Notes under the pieces: model-generated
Told to the model about the DNA's origin: nothing
Databases searched by the model: none
What the model saw: only the letters and a program-made list of their open reading frames with translations
Position numbers and translations under genes: made by a program
Assembly: GCF_023091745.1 (NCBI RefSeq)
Contig: NC_068920.1
Location: 146,349,622-146,413,621 of the forward strand
Direction of reading: 5' to 3'
Length of the DNA stretch: 64,000 nucleotides
Source: Budorcas taxicolor
Taxonomy: Eukaryota > Chordata > Mammalia > Artiodactyla > Bovidae
Part shown: positions 1 through 11,745 of the stretch, in pieces
Layout: each line of letters begins with the position of its first letter
How positions within the stretch are numbered: position 1 is the first letter of the stretch

Positions 1-355
1 TTATACATAACTTTCCACTGAAGCACAAAATCTTCCTTATGTTTATTTACTTATTTATATACTTATATAAATAAAAAATGAATAAATATGTAATGAATGT
101 GTATTTTTCTTTATTATGATATAAAAATCATGGACACAGAGATACTGTTTCTTTTTTTTCCCAATTACACTCCCACCACCTAAAGCAGTGCCTTTTATGC
201 TGTAGGCATTCGATTAATATGTGCTGAAAAATTAATAAAACATATATGAGATAATCAGATAACTGTAGTTTGAACAATCTTAGATAATGGTCGTATGTTT
301 TGACAGTGGCTGGTTTGCAGTGATTTTTAGCTGTTCTTATACCAAATTTGAGTTT

Positions 356-2290
356 CAGTTCAGTTCAGTCGCTCACTTGTGTCCGACTCTTTGCGACCCC
401 ATGAATCGCAGCACACCAGGCCTCCCTGTCCATCACCAACTCCCGGAGTTCACTCAGACTCAGGTCCATCGAGTCAGTGATGCCATCCAGCCATCTCATC
501 CTCTGTCGTCCCCTTCTCCTGCCCCCAATCCCTCCCAGCATCAGAGTCTTTTCCAATGAGTCAACTCTTCGCATGAGGTGGCCAAAGTACTGGAGTTTCA
601 GCTTTAGCATCATTCCTTCTAAAGAACACCCAGGGCTGATCTCCTTTAGAATGGACTGGTGGGATCTCCTTGCAGTCCAAGGGACTCTCAAGAGTCTTCT
701 CCAACACCACAGTTCAAACGCATCAATTCTTCGGCGCTCAGCCTTCTTCACAGTCCAACTCTCACATCCATACATGACCACTGGAAAAACCATAGCCTTG
801 ACTAGACAGACCTTAGTCGGCAAAGTAATGTCTCTGCTTTTGAATATGCTATCTAGGTTGGTCATAACTTTCCGTCCAAGGAGTAAGCATCTTTTAATTT
901 CATGGCTGCAGTCACCATCTGCAGTGATTTTGGAGCCCCCAAAAACAAAGTCTGACACTGTTTCCACTGTTTCCCCATCTATTTCCCATGAAGTGATGGG
1001 ACCAGATGCCATGATCTTAGTTTTCTGAATGTTGAGCTTTAAGCCAACTTTTTCACTCTCCACTTTCACTTTCATCAAGAGGCTTTTTAGTTCCTCTTCA
1101 CTTTCTGCCATAAGGGTGGTGTCATCTCTATATCTGAGGTTATTGATATTTCTCCCGGCAATCTTGATTCCAGCTTATGTTTCTTCAGTCCAGCATTTCT
1201 CATGATGTACTCTGCATAGAAGTTAAATAAGCAGGGTGACAATATACAGCCTTGATGTACTCCTTTTCCTATTTGAAACCAGTCTGTTGTTCCATGTCCA
1301 GTTCTAACTGTTGCTTCCTGACCTGCATACAGGTTTCTCAAGAGGCAGTTCAGGTGGTCTGGTATTCCCATCTCGTGAAGAATTTTCCACAGTTTATTGT
1401 GATCCACACAGTCAAAGGCTTTGGCATAGTCAGTAAAGCAGAAATAGATGTTTTTTCTGGAACTCTGTTGCTTTTTCCATGATCCAGCAGATGTTGGCAA
1501 TTTGATCTCTGGTTCCTCTACCTTTTCTAAAAGGAGCTTGAACATCAGGAAGTTCACGGTTCACGTATTGCTGAAGCCTGGCTTGCAGAATTTTGAGCAT
1601 TACCTTACTAGCGTGTGAATTGAGTGCAATTGTGTGATGGTTTGAGCATTCTTTGACATTGCCTTTCTTTGGGATTGGAATGAAAACTGAGCTTTTCCAG
1701 TCCTGTGGCCACTGCTGAGTTTTCCAAATTTGCTGGCATATTGAGTGCAGCACTTTCACAGCATCATCTTTCAGGATTTGAAATAGCTCAACTGGAATTC
1801 CATCACCTCCACTAGCTTTGTTCGTAGTGATACTTTCTAAAGCCCACTTGACTTCACATTCCAGGATGTCTGGCTCTAGATGAGTGATCACATCATCGTG
1901 ATTATCTGGGTCGTGAAGATCTTTTTTGTACAGTTCTGTGTATTCTTGCCACCTCTTCTTAATATCTTCTGCTTCTGTTAGGTCCTTACCATTTTTGTCC
2001 TTTACTGAGCCCATCTTTGCCTGAAATGTTCCCTTGGTATCTCTGATTTTCTTGAAGAGATCTCTAGTCTTTCCCAATTCTGTTCTTTTCCTTTGTTTCT
2101 TTGCATTGATCGCTGAAGAAGGCTTTCTTATCTCTTCTTGCTGTTCTTTGGAACTCTGCATTCAGATGTTGATATCTTTCCTTTTCTCCTTTGTTTTTCA
2201 CCTCTCTTCTTTTCACAGCTATTTGTAAAGTCTCCCCAGACAACCATTTTGCTTTTTTGCATCTGCCTTTTTCTGCTACCATTAGTGAAG
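356..2290 (-). mobile_element. BovB (RTE-type LINE) fragment, RT domain to 3' end
   Basis: 5'-truncated BovB of about 1.9 kb, ending at the left in the typical TTCAG-repeat tail. Translated on the minus strand it reads the linker after the endonuclease, then the reverse transcriptase (TDYAKAFD motif near 1430, GCILSPCLFN near 1240) and the conserved C-terminal region (RMRWLDGITDSMD near 470). Frameshifts near 1450 and 1160 break the frame, and the catalytic YxDD reads Y-R-D-D at 1121-1132. Dead copy. Confidence 0.93.
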
Positions 2291-2435
2291 TTAAAAAGTT
2301 AAGAACATGACTCATAAGTGCTAGACTGTAATTTTTATACAGCAGGATAAGGATCAGTTCCTTTGCTTTGACAGTATGTTCTAATCAGAATGATCACAGA
2401 ATCTTAGGGTCATGCAGTCCTTATGCATTTCTGAA

Positions 2436-2645
2436 CTTCCCTGGTAGCTCAGATGGTAAAGCTTCTGCCTACAATGCAGGAGACCTGGATTCAATCCCTG
2501 GGCCGCAAAGATCTCCTGGAGAAGGAAATGGCAACCCACTCAGTATTCTTGCCTGGAAAATCCCATAGATGGAGGAACCTGGTAGGCCACAGTCCGTGGG
2601 GTTGTAAAGAGTCGGACATGACTGAGTGACTTCACTTTCACTTTG
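2436..2645 (+). mobile_element. Bov-tA SINE
   Basis: tRNA-Glu-derived head (cttccctggtagctcag, B-box-like ttcaatccctg) followed by the Bov-A body (aaatggcaacccactc, gacatgactgagtgacttca). Full-length and sense to NOL10. Confidence 0.9.
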
Positions 2646-3063
2646 AAGCATTATGTTTGTGAGGGCTGACAGATTCCTAAAAGAAATGCCTCATCCAGAA
2701 GATGTATTACTGGTGCTGTTGTGAGATAACCTCTTTCCTAAAAAAAATATAGAAGGAGGATATGAAAGTAAGGACATTGAGCTTTTGTTGTACCTTTTTT
2801 GAAATGTGTGGGAATGTTGGCTTTGCATCTAGGATAGGATGGGCTTATGCATTATAATGATTGGAAATGCATCGTTTTTCTTCCTGTGCTTTTAGCTGGA
2901 GCTACTGGAAGTGCCGTGCCTGCTGCTTTCTAAGATTTGGCTTCTAATATGGACCATTGATCCAGTTCGATTCAAAGCCAAGACTGACGGCTCTTAGGTT
3001 TACTAATCTGAAACCAGAGATTCCCCAGATCTCTTTGACCCAGTAGTATATGCTGAAATGGCC

Positions 3064-3097
3064 CTGAATATGTTAGTGCTCTGAATATGTTAGTGCT
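3064..3097 (+). repeat. Perfect 17-bp tandem duplication
   Basis: The 17-mer ctgaatatgttagtgct occurs twice head to tail without mismatch, in otherwise unique intron. Confidence 0.95.
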
Positions 3098-3419
3098 CAC
3101 ATGGAATCCTAAAAGTGATGGATCACATTTTCCTCTCAGTTGCTCATTTAAGCAGAGAGATATTAGAGACAGTGACAGAAGTAGTTTTGTTCAAAGTTCT
3201 TGTTTTCTTCTTTTTTTTTTAATTGAGAAATTCCGGTTTTCTAGTGCCATTTGCAGCGTATTTTCTTAGTTTAAGGAGGCAGTACCAGATGTATCTGGGG
3301 AACTTTCTAGCATCAGAGGACAGACAAGACAGAGCATGAACTGGACAGATAAATGCTGAAATGTTTTCCACAATAAAGGGTTTTGCCACAGGCTGCAAAG
3401 GAACAGGGGAAGCTTTTGA

Positions 3420-3800
3420 AGCACAGAACCCTAGAGCAGGTCAGGAGCTTTGAGGTCATCTAGTCCACCCCTTTCATTGATAGCTGAGAAATTGAGTCAT
3501 TTGCTCAAGGTCAAATGACAAGCTAGTTCCGGAGCTGGATTGTGAAGGCATTTCATCATTCCGAGTTGATTATGGAAGGAATTTTAAAATTCATCTGACC
3601 TGAGTTTGAATTCCTGGATTGCCACTTACAAATTTGGTGACCTCGAGCAAGTTGCTTATCCTGACTGAGCCTCTGTTTCTTGAGCTACAAAGGAAGAATG
3701 ATTTTGTGAGACAGCTGTGTGCAGTAGACACTTAGTCATTTATCATGGTGCTTGCTGCCTGACAGATGTTCAGCTGATTATTGCTGCTGTACGTTTCTGC
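3420..3800 (+). repeat. Old MIR-class SINE sequence
   Basis: Positions 3560-3800 follow the MIR core (tggattgccacttac, gacctcgagcaagttgctta, gcctctgtttcttgagc). The part 3420-3545 (tcatctagtccacccc) resembles another ancient MIR-like family. Divergence is high. Confidence 0.65.
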
Positions 3801-4056
3801 GTTGAGTAAAATTTGATGGGTCCAGTGGCAAAGAGTATTTATATTTAACATTATATGAATGTGGGCTTTTATGTAGCTAGGAAGAATGTGATATTGAACA
3901 GAATAAAGATATACTGAAAAGGTTGTGACAAAATCACAGATGTGAGTGAAGAAAGTGACATGAGAAATATTTGATACTGTTCAGTCTGTTACAGGTCATG
4001 TAAACTAGAGGTTGAGAGAGTACTACTGAATGCCATTGGTTTTGCTGTTAGTTATT

Positions 4057-4206
4057 GGCTGGATGGCATCACCGACTCGATGCATGTGAGTTTGAGTGAA
4101 CTCCGGGAGTTGGTGATGGACAGGGAGGCCTGGCGTGCTGCGATTCATGGGGTCACAAAGAGTCGGACACAGCTGAGCGACTGAACTGAACTGACTGAAC
4201 TGATTG
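4057..4206 (+). mobile_element. BovB 3'-end fragment
   Basis: About 150 bp of BovB 3' terminus (ggctggatggcatcaccgac to the actga repeat tail), sense to NOL10. Extreme 5' truncation. Confidence 0.88.
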
Positions 4207-4350
4207 AAACAGAAAGCAGTGATGAAATCTGGTTGCTTAAATTAAAAATCAGTTTTAAAGCTGAAGTCCATTTCCCACATTCTGTTATCAAAAGCACACT
4301 ATAGAAAATGGCCAATAAAGACAAGTAGAAAACTCACTCTTCCATTAACC

Positions 4351-4666
4351 AAAGTGAAAGTGAAAGTCGCTCAGTTGTGTCCAGCTCTTTGCGACCCCAT
4401 GACTACATAGTTCATGGAATTCTCCAGGCCAGAATACTGGAGTGGGTAGCCTTTCCCTTCTCCAGGGGATCTTCCCAACCCAGGGATTGAACCCAGGTCT
4501 CCCACATTGCAGGTGGATTGTTTACCAGCTGAGTCACAAGGAAAGCCCAAGAATACTGGCATGGGTAGCCTATCCCTTCTCCAGCGAATCTTCCTGACCC
4601 AGAAATCGAACTGGGATCTCCTGCATTGCAGGTGGAGTCTTTGCCAACTGAGCTGTCAGGGAAGGG
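4351..4666 (-). mobile_element. Bov-tA SINE with duplicated tRNA-like unit
   Basis: Antisense element with the Bov-A tail at left (gaaagtcgctcagttgtgtc), then two successive tRNA-derived units, each with gatcttcc/aatcttcc and a cagggaag-like end (about 4448-4550 and 4560-4666). The same double-headed form occurs in sense at 34005-34310. Confidence 0.85.
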
Positions 4667-5054
4667 CAAACACATTTTACCATTTTGCTCTATTTTTTCC
4701 ATTGTTTTTAATTGATATGATCTAATATCTTGCTTTTTTCTCACTCCCTGTTTTCCCATGTTATTATAAACTCTTAGAGATCACTGTTATGTGGTTGAGA
4801 TGAGGCATGCGATTTGAAAGGGACTGCTTGAGTGTTTTCTTCAAAAGATATTTGTTCCCAGTACCTCTCATAGCATTGCCATACTGAGGATGATTCTGGT
4901 AATTTAAGATAAGTTTTCGGTGACAAGGCCCCTGGCTGCAGGTTGCCCTCTGTATCTGATGTTGGTCGACACCCGAGGCACACGTGCTCTTTTAGACTTA
5001 CTGAAGGGCAGCCCGAAGGGTTTTCAGGTTTGACTTTAATTGCTGCTCTTCTGT

Positions 5055-5220
5055 GCTCTGCTCAGTTGTGTCTAACTCTTTGTGACCCCGTGGACTGTAG
5101 CCCGCCAGTCAAGAAGTCTGGAGTAGGTTGCCGTTTCCTCCTCCAGGGAATCTTCCTGATCCAGGGACCAAAGCTGAGTCTCTTGGGTCTTCTGCACTGG
5201 CAGGCAGATTCTTTTGCATC
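5055..5220 (-). mobile_element. Bov-tA/Bov-A SINE, degraded
   Basis: Contains gctcagttgtgtctaactctttgtgacc and ctccagggaatcttcctga, the antisense Bov-A body, with internal changes and a worn tRNA head. Confidence 0.8.
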
Positions 5221-5603
5221 ATGTTGTTAATCTTAGCTGCTTGACCGTAGAACCTGGTCTCTATGTAAGAAGTTAAACCAATGAAATTACAGCTCAGAAG
5301 TATTAAATACAGTGGTCAGAGTAGAAGAAAGAGAAAGAAATTTTAAATATAGTTAGCAAGTTCAGAATGAGTGAGATAGGGCTTTGCAGTGGTATCTATG
5401 AAAAAGGGTTTGGGGGTTTTGTTCAGTTCTAAGTCAAAGGAATAAATTGAGCAGGATGTTGGCGGTGATTCCACATGTGAGTAGGGCTGGGGAAGGACAA
5501 GAGACACAGTGAAGGGCTGATCTTGGGCTTGTTAATATGCTTGTTCATTGAGAAATAATTCACAGATAGAGGATTAGAGAAAGCTCAGAAAAAGAGTTCA
5601 GGG

Positions 5604-5644
5604 ATTGTGTTATCAAAAAAAAAAAAAAAGGAATTGTGTTATCA
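5604..5644 (+). repeat. A15 tract flanked by 12-bp direct repeats
   Basis: attgtgttatca at 5604-5615 recurs exactly at 5633-5644, with a 15-A run between (5615-5629). No element body is present. Confidence 0.9.
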
Positions 5645-7563
5645 GGCACCATCTAGAGAAGGAATGTTTATAGGATTTAGGAAAAGAATAAGTTCCTAAA
5701 AGAAAGGCACCCCATGGGAGGTAAAGAAAATGATGCACATTAGACTAAGGAAGAAAATTTTCATTATTGAGTGTGTGGAAAGAGCTATCAGAATACAGGA
5801 AGCAGTGGAAAAGGAAAGAGAAGACAAATATGAATGAAAAACCTGATTCATTTTAAATTGAGCTCAACTCTGAGTTCAGAGATGGGTATTTTTTAGATGT
5901 CTTGACTCATGATAATATAGATGGAACATACATTTAATTTTGTTCTCTAAGAAAAGCATTTAAAAGATAAAGCCAATCCCATAGGAAAGATCTGTGGGAT
6001 AAGACATCTTATGGAAGGTGATAGACCTAATTTTATGGAGAAAAATACGTGAGGCACTTACAGGCAGAACAGCAGGTTAGTGGCAATTAATTACAAGCTC
6101 CATGTATTTTCATTACTTTTTCTAATTAGCAGAAAAAGAGAGGGATGAAAAGCAGAGTGAGCTTATTTTCTAACTTACCCAACCTCACAGCAGATCTCTT
6201 GTAACTGAATTTTCTCTTATGCATGAAATTGCTTTATAAGGTGTCGTGTTCTATTTGTAATCTTTCAGTTATATGTTCAAAATTGTGAAATGGGAAGTAA
6301 GGCATGAGTGTCAGGTGGCTAATAAAGCATCTGTTCTAATACAAACAAGTTGTTTGTGTCTTTACAAGGGGGAAATGTGGACTTCCTATTTTAATCTAAA
6401 CACTTTCAGGCAGTAACAGTATCTTTGGCATTTTTCTCAACAAAGGAAATCCTCTCCATTTCCCATCACATTTTATTGGGTCACCAGAATAGCAGACGCA
6501 CAGAGAGCATTAATGTGTAACACTCAGGAAGTAATTTTCTGAACATCCTGTCACATTTTCAAAAGTTAATTTCAGTTCCGGCAAGGTAAAAATGAACGTA
6601 ATTTCCATATGGAAATATTTGACGCACGTATAGCATTGACTTTATTCTGTTAATATGTTTTTATATGATACTTGTTTTTGCTAAAACGGTTGCACATCTG
6701 GCATGCCTGTGTGCTTGAAACCTTCCTATTCAGATGCTGATTTTTAGTTTTGAATCAAATATTGACCAAAGATCATGTCTTTCCAGCTCTGGTGATTCCT
6801 TCTGTCTTGGTGCTCACCAGGTTCATCTCTTTACCATTCTTGTTTCGGGCAAAAGAGAGATGGGAATCACTCTGGTACTCCAGGGGCCTGTTGGTATGGT
6901 CGCCTAGAGGGTGGTGGTAGAAGGTAGTGCTTACAGCCAGGGGTCAGTTTTTAGTTTCTGAGTTTGTCTGATGGTCTGAATCCTCTGGCACTTTCTTTGA
7001 CTAATATGCGTATTACCTACTGTGGAGTTGTTGTGTTTGGTTTTTTCTTTTTTAAACTTAAAAATAGACAAGTGATACAAATAGGTAAGAAATTTGGATT
7101 AAGTTCTTTTAAAAGGCCAGGCTAATTCAGAAAACAAAAAGAAAGTTCTAAGACTTGGACTTTCTTTTACTTTAATATGGTGTCCTCTCAAATTCCAGGG
7201 AAGTTTGTCTTCCAGTGCACATGTGCCTGGATGTCAGCACGCTCAGGGCATGACTTTTGTGTGTTTTACTTTCCGCTGTATCCCTGGTGACTAGAACCAT
7301 GTCCAATACTTCGTGGGCCCTCACTGAACATGTGCTGATTTGAAGGAATGTGTATTTGACACTTCATTTAAAAAATTTTATTATGTAAATATCTCAAATA
7401 TGCATAAGAGTAAAGATGGATATAATGAGCCTCCGTCTATCCGTCTCCTTGCTTCAGTGTCATCTGCTTTTCCCCCATGCCCTTTTGGGTGATGATTGTG
7501 GGATTGACTTGTGTTATTAGCAGTTTAAATTGCTCTAGAAGGTAGTTGTGAAAATTGTTGTTG

Positions 7564-7785
7564 TTGCTGTTCACTCACTCAGTCGTGTCTTTGTGACCTC
7601 ATGGGCTGCAGCATGCCAGGCTTCCTTGTCTTTCATTATCTTCTGGAGTTTGCTCAAACTCATGTGCATGAATCAGTGATGCCATCCAATCATCTCATCC
7701 TCTGCCACCCTCTTCTCCTGCTTCAGTCTTTCCCAGCAGCAGGGTCTTTTCCAGTGAGTAGGCTCTTCGCATCACGTGGCCACAA
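7564..7785 (-). mobile_element. BovB 3'-end fragment
   Basis: Antisense 3' BovB/Bov-A-type sequence (gtgacctcatgggctgcagc, ccatccaatcatctcatcct). Diverged; no open frame. Confidence 0.8.
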
Positions 7786-7798
7786 TTACTAAATGGAG

Positions 7799-7890
7799 GG
7801 AATTCCCTGGTGGTCCAGTGGTTAGGACTCCATGCTTTCACTGCCAAGGGCCCAGGTTCATTCTTTGGTTGGGGAGCCAAGATCCCATGA
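7799..7890 (+). mobile_element. CHR-type tRNA SINE fragment, sense
   Basis: ttccctggtggtccagtgg, then the gttggggagccaagatccca body. It runs straight into an opposite-strand SINE head at 7891. Confidence 0.8.
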
Positions 7891-7943
7891 CTTCCCTGCA
7901 TTGCACAGCAGATTCTTAACCACTGGACCACCAGGGAAGTCCC
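7891..7943 (-). mobile_element. CHR-type tRNA SINE head, antisense
   Basis: cttaaccactggaccaccag is the reverse complement of a tRNA-SINE head. Positions 7917-7936 pair perfectly with 7805-7824. Confidence 0.8.
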
Positions 7944-8274
7944 TGTACTGAATCCTGAAGGATGTGTAGGAATTAACCAGTGAAGAGGCAAAAAGAGAGA
8001 GCTTTCTGCACACAGGGATTGAAATTAGAGCCTCAGATCTGTTCAGTGCACTGGGAAGGAGCTTAGGTTTTCCAGGGATAGGGAGGGGCAAGAGATAAGT
8101 AAAACTGGAGAGATAAAAAGGCCTGTATCCAAACCTTTTGTACAGTGTTTTTGGTTTTGGTTTAAAGTGGAGTGGCATGATTTTGATGGGTTTTATTCAG
8201 GGGTGTGAGATCAGATATGGGGATAAGATTATTCTGCCTGTAGGAAGGGGTGACTTTGAAGCAGGGGTTGTGCC

Positions 8275-8410
8275 TGTTAGTTGCTCAGTCCTGTCTAACT
8301 CTTTTTGACCCCATGGACTGCAGCCCTCCAGGGGATCTTCCTGACCCAGGGATCAGACCGGGTCTCCTGGATTGCAGGCAGATTCTTTACCGTCTGAGCC
8401 ACCAGGGAAG
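8275..8410 (-). mobile_element. Bov-tA SINE, internally deleted
   Basis: Antisense Bov-A tail (gttgctcagtcctgtctaac) joined after only a short body to the tRNA head (gattctttaccgtctgagcc). Confidence 0.83.
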
Positions 8411-8544
8411 CAGGAGTTAGGATTGTAATTGATCAGGAAAAGTTCTGTGAGCTCCCTCTGAGATACTGGCAATGGGTGGTGAAGGAAGACACAGAAGAGA
8501 CAATAAGGAGGTAATACATCCTTAGGGCTTGGTGATCATTAGGT

Positions 8545-9482
8545 GGTTGTTCAGTAGCTAAGTCATCTCTGACTTTTTGCAACCTCATGAACTGCAGCAC
8601 GCTAGACTTCCCTCTCTTTCACCGTCACCTGCAGTTTGCTCAGATTCATATCCATTGCGTCGGTGATGCCATCCAGCCATCTCATCCTCTGTTGCCCCCT
8701 TCTTCTCCTGCCCTTAATCTTTCCCAGCATCAAGGTCTTTTCCAATGAGTTAGTTCTTTGCATCAAGTGGCCGAAGTATTGGAGCATCAGCATCAGTCTT
8801 TCCAATGAGTATTCAGGGTTGATTTCCTTTAGGATTGACTGGTTTGATGTCCTTGCAGTCCAAGGGACTCTCAAGAGTATTCTCCAGTTAAAAAGCATCA
8901 ATTCTTAAACACTCAGCCTTCTTTATGGTCTAACTCTCACATCTGTTCATGGCTACTGGAAAAACCATAGGTTTAGGATTTACTGGTTGGATCTTCTTGC
9001 AGTTCAAGGGACTGTCAAGAGTCTTCTCCAGCACCACAATTCGAAAGCATCATTTCTATGGCACTCAGCCTTCTTAATCGTCCAACAACATCCGTACATG
9101 ACTACTAGAAAAACCATAGCTTTGACTGTATGGATCTTTGTCAGCAAAGTGATATTTCTGCTTTTTAATACACTGGCTAGGCTTTTCATAGCTTTCCTTC
9201 CAAGGAGCAAGTGTCTTTTAATTTCATGGCTGCTGTCACTGTCCACGGTGATTTTAGAGTCCAAGAAAATAAAAATTGCCACTGTTTCCATTCTTTCCTC
9301 ATCTATTAGCCATGAAGTGATGGGACTGGATGCCCATGATCTTAGTTTTTTAAATATTGAGTTTTAACCCAGCTTTTTCACTCTCCCTTTTCACCTTCAT
9401 CAAGAAGGCTCTTTTTAGTACTCCTTTGGTTTCTGCCATTAGAGTGGTATCATCTGCATTTCTGAGATTGTTGATATTTCTC
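8545..9482 (-). mobile_element. BovB fragment with internal duplication
   Basis: Antisense BovB C-terminal RT and 3' region, older than most copies here (short broken frames). The segment near 8836-8972 is repeated, diverged, at 8978-9117. Confidence 0.88.
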
Positions 9483-10124
9483 AAAACGAAAGTTGTGAGT
9501 GAGTTAAGTTCTTGAATTTTCTGGAGAGAAAAAAAGAGCTTTTGTCTTTCGTAAAGGTCTCTTCTCAGTCAATATCACAAATATACTAAGTTCACTAAGG
9601 GCCTCGATTCTGAATTACAGGCTGGACCCCTGCTTCTTTGTAAAGATCATCTGAAACAATTGATGTTTCAGTTTGATGTTGTATGGCTTGCTGATCAGTT
9701 GGTAACTCCATTTGTATGTGTGCCTCTCTGCCTTTGGGAACATTGTTTTACTTTAGGAAAGATGCTTTATTTAAAAAAAAATGAAATGTATGAACCGAAG
9801 AAGTCCTTCATAACTGCCACTCCCACTAGCGTTGTTAACAAGATGGTGTACATTCTCTTTCCCTCCATGCCTGTCCTGCAAACCCTGCCCACACACTAGC
9901 GTGTGATTTTGCAGAATTGGGATCTCATGATGCATACTGTTCTGAGAGAGATTTTTGTCCTATAAAGGTATATCAACATTATTCTGATCAGATCAGATAA
10001 ATGTAAAGTAAACCCATTCTTTTTAATAGTTCCACAATATTTCATTATATAGGTATGTCATAATTTATTTGCCTACTTTCCTATTAATGGGTATTCACCA
10101 CTCATTTCTTTGAGTTCTCTAAAC

Positions 10125-11171
10125 CAGTGCTGTTCAGAAAACTTTCTCTAATGGAAACGTTCCAAGATGTGCTCTGTCCAACATGGCAGCAAATAGCCAT
10201 GTGTGATTATTGAGCATTTGAAATGCGCTCAGTGTGCTTCAGTTCAGTTCAGTTCAGTCGCTCAGTCGTGTCCGACTCTTTGCGACCCCATGAATCGCAG
10301 CACGCCAGGCCTCCCCGTCCATCACCAACTCCCGGAGTTCACCCAAACTCAAGTCCATTGAGTTGGTGATTCCATCTAGCCATCTCATCCTCTGTCATCC
10401 CCTTCTCCTGCCCCCAATCCCTCCCAGCATCAGAGTCTTTTCCAGTGAGTCAACTCTTCGCATGAGGTGGCCAGATTACTGGAGTTTCCTTCCAAAGAAC
10501 ATCCAGGACCGATCTCCTTTAGAATCAACTGGTTGGATCTCCTTGCAGTCCAAGGGACTCTCAAGAGTCTTCTCCAACACCACAGTTCAAAAGCATCAAT
10601 TCTCAGGCGCTTAGCTTTCTTCACAGTCCAACTCTCACATCCATACATGACCACTGGAAAAACCATAGCCTTGACTAGACGGACCTTAGTCGGCAAAGTA
10701 ATGTCTCTGCTTTTGAATATGCTATCTAGGTTGGTCATAACTTTTCTTCCAAGGAGTAAGTGTCTTTTAATTTCATGGCTGCAATCACCATCTGCAGTGA
10801 TTTTGGAGCCCCAAAAATAAAGTCTGACACTGTTTCCCCATCTATTTCCCATGAAGTGATGGGACCAGATGCCATGATCTTAGTTTTCTGAATGTTGAGC
10901 TTTAAGCCAACTTTTTCACTCTCCACTTTCACTTTCATCAAGAGGCTTTTTAGTTCCTCTTCACTTTCTGCCATAAGGGTGGTGTCATCTGCATATCTGA
11001 GGTTATTGATAGTTTCCCGGCAATCTTGATTCTAGCTTGTGCTTCATTCAACCCAGCATTTCTCTTGATGTACTCTGCAGTGCCTAAGGAACTGAATTTT
11101 ACATTTTATTCCATCTTAGTTAAGTCTAAGTAGCCACATGTAGCTAGTGGCTACTGTATTGGACAACACAG
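10125..11171 (+). mobile_element. MER5A-like DNA transposon split by BovB
   Basis: Left half 10125-10236 (cagtgctgttcagaaaac ... gattattgagcatttgaaa), right half about 11078-11171 (aaggaactgaatttt ... ggacaacacag). Together they match the short hAT-Charlie-related MER5A element, interrupted by 0.84 kb of BovB. Confidence 0.78.
10237..11077 (-). mobile_element. BovB LINE fragment inside MER5A
   Basis: Antisense, 5'-truncated BovB with a ttcag-repeat tail at left. The catalytic motif reads Y-A-D-D intact at 10984-10995, but the frame shifts near 10810-10850. cagtg at 10230-10234 and 11078-11082 is a possible short target duplication. Confidence 0.92.
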
Positions 11172-11745
11172 AGTCAAGTTAGGTCATCAAGCTCTTTGCT
11201 TGGATCATGTTACTTGGACCTTCATAAATAACAGTTTAATGCTTCTTTGATGTTTAACAGTCATATGAAGTTTCTTTCGTAAACGTGTTTTAAAGAAATA
11301 CTGTCCAGTTAGAGTTCCTTAGAGAGAGATCTATGAAATGGTTCTCAAGTTTAGTTCTAAAAGAGAGCTTCTCTTTCCAGATATATCAGTACGCTTCTTT
11401 TTCAAGTAAATAGTGTCCCTCTACCTTATTATACGTCACTTTTTGCCTTGGTTACCATGGAGTCTGATTTTTGGAGTCCAGTTTTTGGTTCTGCTACAGG
11501 AGGTGATCTTTTCCCTTTCATCACTCCCCCCATCAAACAACATAGCTTTCCTTTCATTCTGAGTTTGAATATGTCATTATATGTATGCTTTTCCTTATAA
11601 AGCACTTCTCTTTTTGAAAATGATTAGATTTATGTCAGGTTTTTGAAATCTATCCTAAGACTTCACTAAGAAAAGATTAATACAACATACATACTACATC
11701 CTTCCCACAACCTTGTACATACACACACATACCGTATATCCTAGT

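Noticed and set aside
365..1557. Long antisense open frames with clear protein similarity.
   Set aside because: They are BovB reverse-transcriptase remnants with frameshifts, not host genes. The same holds for frames at 10430-10974, 32711-33085, 34848-35312 and 43779-45511.
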